From JBASTI01 sp964374025 (GTDB lineage Bacteria; Patescibacteriota; Minisyncoccia; Spechtbacterales; HO2-43-30), in the NCBI GenBank assembly GCA_964374025.1, contig CAYJWU010000005.1, forward strand, positions 1-35,011: a DNA stretch of 35,011 nt, given 5' to 3'. Every line of letters starts with the position of its first letter. Positions within the stretch are counted from its first letter, which is position 1. The notes under the pieces were generated by a model that did not search any database, had not been told where the DNA came from, and was given only the letters and a program-made list of their open reading frames with translations. Positions 31,216-35,011 of this stretch are shown here, one piece after another. The translations under genes and the position numbers were made by a program.

Positions 31216-31251
31216 CTTCCTACCTCCTTTTAAGAACTAAATTTCTATAAT

Positions 31252-31274
31252 ATCAATATTACCCCCAGACAAAT
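31252..31274 (-). promoter_or_regulatory. Likely promoter of the unknown gene pair
   Basis: Minus-strand TTGTCT followed by a 17-nt spacer and TATAGA, or alternatively TTGATT with TAATAT a little upstream. The T/A-rich stretch allows more than one reading. Confidence 0.4.
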
Positions 31275-31336
31275 AAAAAATCAAGGTAGGGTCAGGTGCC
31301 AAGTGCCTTTACTTCGCTGCGTTTATTTGTATTGTA

Positions 31337-31382
31337 TAACTTTTACCATTTCAAGACGATCGTCTAAAAATGGTAAAAGTTA
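31337..31382. repeat. 46-bp palindrome with ACGATCGT core, member 4
   Basis: TAACTTTTACCATTT (31337-31351) and AAATGGTAAAAGTTA (31368-31382) are perfect arms; the 12-bp centre AGACGATCGTCT is also perfect, and only two base pairs in between fail. The inner 30 bp (31345-31374) has the ACC-N6-12-bp core-N6-GGT layout of members 1-3. It lies alone in the 248-bp space between two minus-strand units. Confidence 0.92.
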
Positions 31383-31427
31383 TTGGCGTCCCGACCCAAA
31401 ATGTTGCACAAGGTTATTTACGTATCT

Positions 31428-31448
31428 AAAAATCCCCGATTAAGGGGA
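31428..31448 (-). terminator. Terminator of the RRM gene
   Basis: TCCCC (31433-31437) pairs with GGGGA (31444-31448); T tract on the minus strand. Confidence 0.75.
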
Positions 31449-31463
31449 CTTTTAGCGCTTTGC

Positions 31464-31808
31464 TTACCAGTCGCGTCGGCGGCCGCCGCCTCCAAACCCT
31501 CCTCGCCTGTCTCCTCCGTCGCGGGAATCACCTCGGAATCCTCCTCCTCCGTTTCTGGGTACCATGGGGCGCGCTTCGTTCACTGTGATGTTCCGTCCGT
31601 CAAGCTCCTTGCCATTAAACATTTCAATGGCTTTCTGTGCCTCTTCATCGGTTGCCATTTCCACGAAACCAAATCCCTTTGAGCGGCCCGACATCCTGTC
31701 CATGATGACGGCTGCCGACTCAACGGTTCCGGCTCCAGAAAAGGTCTCCTTCAGAGTGCCTTCGGTGGTGTCGTAAGACAGTCCACCAACATATAGTTTT
31801 TTTGCCAC
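31464..31808 (-). CDS. RRM RNA-binding protein with Gly/Arg-rich tail
   Basis: The 114-aa product is a single RNA recognition motif: RNP2 LYVGGL (residues 5-10), RNP1 KGFGFVEM (about 44-51), then a Gly/Arg/Asp-rich tail from residue 87 with RGG-like units. Cyanobacterial and other bacterial RRM proteins of this type are often induced by cold and act as RNA chaperones. The start codon is GTG at 31808, with AGGA about 8 nt upstream. The leader is long and can fold, which supports post-transcriptional control. Confidence 0.93.
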   Translation of the reverse strand: MAKKLYVGGLSYDTTEGTLKETFSGAGTVESAAVIMDRMSGRSKGFGFVEMATDEEAQKAIEMFNGKELDGRNITVNEARPMVPRNGGGGFRGDSRDGGDRRGGFGGGGRRRDW

Positions 31809-31951
31809 GATATTTTCCTATTAATTTAACACGAAGTAAGCCGACCAATCTTATTTTCTCTCATGGCTTACATACTACCTACGTAAGAAGGGGGAAATAA
31901 GAAACTTACTACTAATATATATTATCTTACTCACTACTCAAAAAAAGTCAA
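31809..31951 (-). promoter_or_regulatory. Promoter and long foldable leader of the RRM gene
   Basis: TTGACT (31951-31946) with a 19-nt spacer to GATAAT gives a start near 31914 and a leader of about 105 nt. In the leader GTAAGCC and GGCTTAC (on the plus strand 31837-31843 and 31867-31873) can pair across about 22 nt. Confidence 0.55.
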
Positions 31952-31956
31952 TGGCT

Positions 31957-33753
31957 TTATGAGCTTGTAGCCCTTTGGACCCTTTTCCTTTCAAGTTCGG
32001 TGAGATATTTTTTGCGAAGACGGATATCTTTTGGAGTAACTTCAAGATACTCATCCTCCCCCATTATCTCAAGACCGCCCTCTATTGTTAAAAGTCGGGG
32101 AGGGACAAGATGAATAGATTGCTCCGCGACCGACATCCGCATATTCGTAAGATGCTTCCCTTTGATGGGGTTTACCGCCATCTCTACCCCTTTTGATGTG
32201 TTGCCGATGACCATGCCTTCGTATACTTCGGTATTCGCCGGTATGTAGAGAGTGCCGCGTTCTTGAAGATTCCAAAGAGAATACGCGAGCGCCTTGCCGC
32301 TCATCATGGAGGTCATAGAGCCCACTTGCCGTTTCTGTATCTCGCCCGCGTACGCTTCAAAGCCGACGACGCGGCTTGCGAGTATCCCCTCGCCTTTCGT
32401 ATCAATCATAAATTCTCCGCGGTACCCCAAAAGTCCTCTCGTCGGACCCCGAAAAGTAAGACGGACTGTTCCCGCGTGCGATTTTACATCAAGAAGCCGC
32501 GCGCCGCGCTTCCCCATTTTTTCAATGACCTCGCCCTGAAATTCAGGCGGCACGTCCGCCGTAACTTCCTCAAACGGCTCCATTTTAGCACCCGCTATTT
32601 CCTTTATGATTACTTGCGGCTGCGATACCTGCACTTCATATCCTTCCCGCCGCATATTTTCAAGAAGAATCGCGATGTGGAGTTCGCCGCGCCCATACAC
32701 CTTAAAGCCGCCCGTATTTGAATTTGAAAAATCAACCTGCAAGCCGACATTGACTTCAAGTTCTTTTTCAAGCCGCTCGAGAAGCTCGCGCGAAGTGACG
32801 AATTTTCCGGCCCGCCCCGCAAGCGGAGAATCGTTCACCAAGAAATAAAGAGCAATTGTCGGCTCATCAACTTTTATAGAGGGCAGCGGATCTTGATCGG
32901 GTGACGCGCATATCGTCTCGCCGATTGTGATATCCGCTAAGCCCGCGATCATCACAATATCTCCCGCGTACGCCACTTCGGCCGCCTCGCGCGTAAGACC
33001 GCGGAATGTAAAAAGTTTTGTAATTTTTCCCCGGCGGCTTTCGCCCGTCGGTTTTTTCACACAGACACTGTCGCCGACTCGCGCCGTCCCTTCGTATATT
33101 CGCGCGATCGCGAGCCTTCCGAGAAAATTATCATAGCCAAGATTAAACGGCTGCGCCCGCAAAGGCGCTGCTTCATCAGAACCAGCCGGCGCCACTTTTT
33201 GAAGTATCAAATCCAGAAGCGGGCTTAAATCCTTTCCCTCATCCGCAAGATTGAGTTTCGCGATCCCCTCGCGCGCAATCGCGTATACAACAGGAAAATT
33301 GAGCTGTTCTTCGTTCGCCCCAAGATCAAAAAAAAGTTCAAGCACCTGTTCTTCGCAAAGTTTTGGATTCGCGGACGCCTTATCAATTTTGTTAATAACT
33401 ACAATCGGCATTAAACCAAGCTCAAGGGATTTTTTAAGCACGAAACGAGTTTGCGGCATTGGGCCGTCTTGCGCGTCCACAACAAGGAGCACCGAATCAA
33501 TGGAGCGCAGGACTCTTTCTACTTCCGAACCAAAATCCGCGTGCCCCGGCGTGTCAACAATATTAATTTTTGTATCCTTATAGAAAAACGCTGAATTTTT
33601 TGAATAAATCGTAATACCGCGCTCTTGCTCAAGCGCGTTCGTGTCCATACTCATCCCATCCTGAAACATGCCCGTTTGGCGCATGATGGCATCAGTCAGC
33701 GTTGTTTTCCCATGATCCACATGCGCGATGATTGCGATATTCCGTATTTGCAT
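31957..33753 (-). CDS. typA: GTP-binding ribosome factor TypA/BipA
   Basis: Translational GTPase that binds the ribosome and helps large-subunit assembly at low temperature. The 598-aa product has the G1 motif AHVDHGKTT, ERGITI in switch I, DTPGHADFG and NKIDKASA, then EF-G-like domains II, III and V, and the BipA-specific C-terminal domain (LTNMRMSVAEQSIHLVPPR). Length is standard. The ATG lies at the end of a hairpin plus seven T that probably terminates the exchanger gene; its own promoter overlaps that hairpin. The RRM gene follows, so two cold-linked functions are neighbours. Confidence 0.96.
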   Translation of the reverse strand: MQIRNIAIIAHVDHGKTTLTDAIMRQTGMFQDGMSMDTNALEQERGITIYSKNSAFFYKDTKINIVDTPGHADFGSEVERVLRSIDSVLLVVDAQDGPMPQTRFVLKKSLELGLMPIVVINKIDKASANPKLCEEQVLELFFDLGANEEQLNFPVVYAIAREGIAKLNLADEGKDLSPLLDLILQKVAPAGSDEAAPLRAQPFNLGYDNFLGRLAIARIYEGTARVGDSVCVKKPTGESRRGKITKLFTFRGLTREAAEVAYAGDIVMIAGLADITIGETICASPDQDPLPSIKVDEPTIALYFLVNDSPLAGRAGKFVTSRELLERLEKELEVNVGLQVDFSNSNTGGFKVYGRGELHIAILLENMRREGYEVQVSQPQVIIKEIAGAKMEPFEEVTADVPPEFQGEVIEKMGKRGARLLDVKSHAGTVRLTFRGPTRGLLGYRGEFMIDTKGEGILASRVVGFEAYAGEIQKRQVGSMTSMMSGKALAYSLWNLQERGTLYIPANTEVYEGMVIGNTSKGVEMAVNPIKGKHLTNMRMSVAEQSIHLVPPRLLTIEGGLEIMGEDEYLEVTPKDIRLRKKYLTELERKRVQRATSS

Positions 33754-33791
33754 AAAAAAATGACCCCTCCCAAATATCAGGTTTGGTCATT
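33754..33791 (-). terminator. Hairpin with T tract directly before typA
   Basis: AATGACC (33759-33765) pairs with GGTCATT (33785-33791), followed on the minus strand by T7 and then the typA ATG. It can terminate the exchanger transcript. Confidence 0.7.
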
Positions 33792-33793
33792 AT

Positions 33794-33822
33794 ATAATAC
33801 ACCAAAATAACAAAGTTGTCCA
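33794..33822 (-). promoter_or_regulatory. Promoter of typA
   Basis: On the minus strand TGGACA (33822-33817), 17 nt, TATTAT (33799-33794). Transcripts would start in or at the edge of the hairpin, giving a leader of about 35 nt. Confidence 0.55.
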
Positions 33823-33856
33823 TAGTCAAACCGAGGGCGGGAAGACAAACTGACGC

Positions 33857-34819
33857 TTACCCGCGAATGACTAAATAGGCAATATAACCGACATAGAGTG
33901 CGATAAAGCAAATCCCCTGCCACCGCTCAAGAACGTGTCGCTTTCCAATAAAAAAGGCGCCGAATAGAAGGAATGTAGCAATAGCGGTTACGAAAACATC
34001 GCTCATGAGCATTTGAGAAAATGGCAACGGGCGTATTAAGGCGCTCACTCCTAAAATCCAAAAAATGTTAAAAATGTTTGAGCCGACTATATTTCCCACG
34101 GCAATATCAACATTTTTTTTGTATGCAGCCACAGCTGAAGTCGCGAGTTCCGGCAGCGATGTCCCCACGGCAACAACGGTAAGGCCAATCAATGCCTCGC
34201 TCATTCCAATGCTCGTCGCGATAGCCACCGCGCCGTCAACAATCCACTTGCCGCCCAAAATCAATCCCACAAGACCGCCGGCAATCATGAGACACGATCG
34301 CAATAGTGAGTGCATGCGCGGTTTTACTTCAACCGCATCGCTAGGTTCAACTTTGCTGATGCCAAAGACGTAATAAAGAAAAATAATAAAGAAAGAAATT
34401 AAAATAAGGCCGTCAATTCGAGTGAGCGCGGAAAATGAAATATTATCAATAAAAGCATCGCTTGCCATAAACGCCACCACAATCACCGCTAAAAAAGCAA
34501 GTGGAATTTCTTTCCGCACCGTTCCTTTTGTGACCGCCAAGGGATAGATCGCGGCGGAGATTCCTAAAATAAGTAGAATATTGGCGATATTGCTTCCCAA
34601 GATGTTTCCTATAGCAATGTCACTACTGCCGTTGATGCCGGCAAAGATATTAACAATCAGTTCTGGGGTAGAGGTGCCAAACGCGACGATCGTCAATCCA
34701 ATCGCGAGCGCGGAAACGCCAAGCCGTTTCGCCAAGGAAGAAGCGCCGTCAACCAGCAAACCCGCGCCCCCTATGAGCAAGCCAAAACCGACAAAAAATA
34801 AAATGTAAGTGAGGATCAT
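33857..34819 (-). CDS. Na+/Ca2+ exchanger family membrane protein (YrbG/CaxA type)
   Basis: The 320-aa protein has ten predicted membrane helices in two inverted halves, each with the exchanger alpha repeat: VAFGTSTPELIVN with GNILGSNIANI in the first half, and VAVGTSLPELATS with GNIVGSNIFNI in the second. The Glu of TPEL/LPEL and the Ser/Asn of GSN bind the cations. It should move Ca2+ out in exchange for Na+ or H+. A central hydrophilic loop (about residues 150-170) is short. It has its own promoter with a short leader and ends before the terminator in front of typA. Confidence 0.93.
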   Translation of the reverse strand: MILTYILFFVGFGLLIGGAGLLVDGASSLAKRLGVSALAIGLTIVAFGTSTPELIVNIFAGINGSSDIAIGNILGSNIANILLILGISAAIYPLAVTKGTVRKEIPLAFLAVIVVAFMASDAFIDNISFSALTRIDGLILISFFIIFLYYVFGISKVEPSDAVEVKPRMHSLLRSCLMIAGGLVGLILGGKWIVDGAVAIATSIGMSEALIGLTVVAVGTSLPELATSAVAAYKKNVDIAVGNIVGSNIFNIFWILGVSALIRPLPFSQMLMSDVFVTAIATFLLFGAFFIGKRHVLERWQGICFIALYVGYIAYLVIRG

Positions 34820-34833
34820 AGCAATTTGTTACT

Positions 34834-34862
34834 ATGATATCAAGAATTATGCGTTTCGTAAA
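34834..34862 (-). promoter_or_regulatory. Promoter of the exchanger gene
   Basis: On the minus strand TTTACG (34862-34857), 17 nt, TGA-extended TATCAT (34839-34834), 14 nt before ATG 34819. Confidence 0.55.
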
Positions 34863-34897
34863 CATTACGGGAGCACCTACTTCTTTTGCTTCTATCC

Positions 34898-34926
34898 TTG
34901 TGCGACAAGATTAAAGATGGTATGAT
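34898..34926 (+). promoter_or_regulatory. Promoter of tRNA-Asn
   Basis: TTGTGC (34898-34903), 17 nt, TGG-extended TATGAT (34921-34926), 8 nt before the mature tRNA 5' end. Confidence 0.75.
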
Positions 34927-34934
34927 ATTAGTAT

Positions 34935-35009
34935 TCCCCGGTGGCGCAGCGGTAGCGCGGCTCGCTGTTAACGAGAAGGTCGTAGGTTCGAATCCTACCC
35001 GGGGAGCCA
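34935..35009 (+). tRNA. tRNA-Asn (anticodon GTT), CCA encoded
   Basis: Acceptor stem TCCCCGG (34935-34941) pairs with CCGGGGA (34999-35005), discriminator G, and CCA at 35007-35009. The anticodon loop CTGTTAA (34965-34971) gives GTT. The T-arm is AGGTTCGAATCCT. The anticodon stem has a possible G-A mismatch at its outer pair. Confidence 0.93.
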
Positions 35010-35011
35010 GT

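Noticed and set aside
31383..31776. Serine-rich plus-strand frames opposite the RRM gene
   Set aside because: They are the antisense of the Gly/Arg-rich tail and RRM codons.
34685..34694. GACGATCGTC in the exchanger gene as another palindrome member
   Set aside because: The ACC and GGT flanks are absent at the expected distance and the bases encode the conserved VAFGTST alpha-repeat region.

Overview
The window looks like a chromosome segment from a reduced-genome bacterium of the Candidate Phyla Radiation (Patescibacteria), most like a Parcubacteria-type lineage. I infer this from tightly packed operons with ATGA or TAATG overlaps, an aspartyl-tRNA synthetase lacking the bacterial insertion domain, a MurF with membrane segments fused at its N-terminus, many promoters that put the start codon about 6 nt after the -10 box (leaderless mRNAs), and short palindromes inserted in frame in protein genes. 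Two N runs (9643-9742 and 16385-16484) are scaffolding gaps. No phylogeny was possible.

Left part, 1-6055: aspS and a D,D-carboxypeptidase, a terminator, then a second unit with a DUF1611 protein, an Mpl/MurC-like Mur ligase and a threonine-synthase-like PLP enzyme. A 54-codon gene resembling the LysW amino-group carrier lies antisense between the last two. It has its own near-consensus leaderless promoter inside the PLP gene. This group is the best candidate for an undescribed pathway (amino-acid tailoring for cell wall or carrier-bound chemistry).

Accessory part, 6056-8690: a membrane-anchored metzincin-like protease on the minus strand, then a gene-poor stretch with a 155-bp direct repeat (7380-7534 and 8285-8439, one mismatch). 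Each copy has two hairpins, inverted repeats flanking a promoter, and a shared ACGATCGT palindrome. Tiny reading frames, a 115-aa gene and a 41-aa zinc-ribbon gene sit around them.

Cell-wall operon, 8731-15491: ATP-grasp enzyme, NlpC/P60-like protein, mraY, a D-aminoacylase-family protein in the slot murD usually occupies, ftsW and murG. Then come a small two-TM protein, gltX, an M23 peptidase, two small membrane proteins (one antisense) and a tyrosine recombinase preceded by strong palindromes.

Minus-strand part, 20301-30194: a long operon read leftwards (alpha/beta hydrolase, murF, DegT aminotransferase, FemAB transferase, PlsC acyltransferase, NAD-dependent SDR, 7TM histidine kinase), consistent with envelope building. 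Upstream is a two-gene unit (PurD-like ATP-grasp plus a cytidylyltransferase-fold protein). Right part, 30273-35009: two unknown SD-led genes, an RRM RNA-binding protein with a long leader, typA, a Na+/Ca2+ exchanger and tRNA-Asn(GTT).

Two styles of translation start coexist: housekeeping genes are mostly leaderless or coupled by overlap, while small unknown accessory genes carry strong Shine-Dalgarno sequences, their own promoters and terminators.
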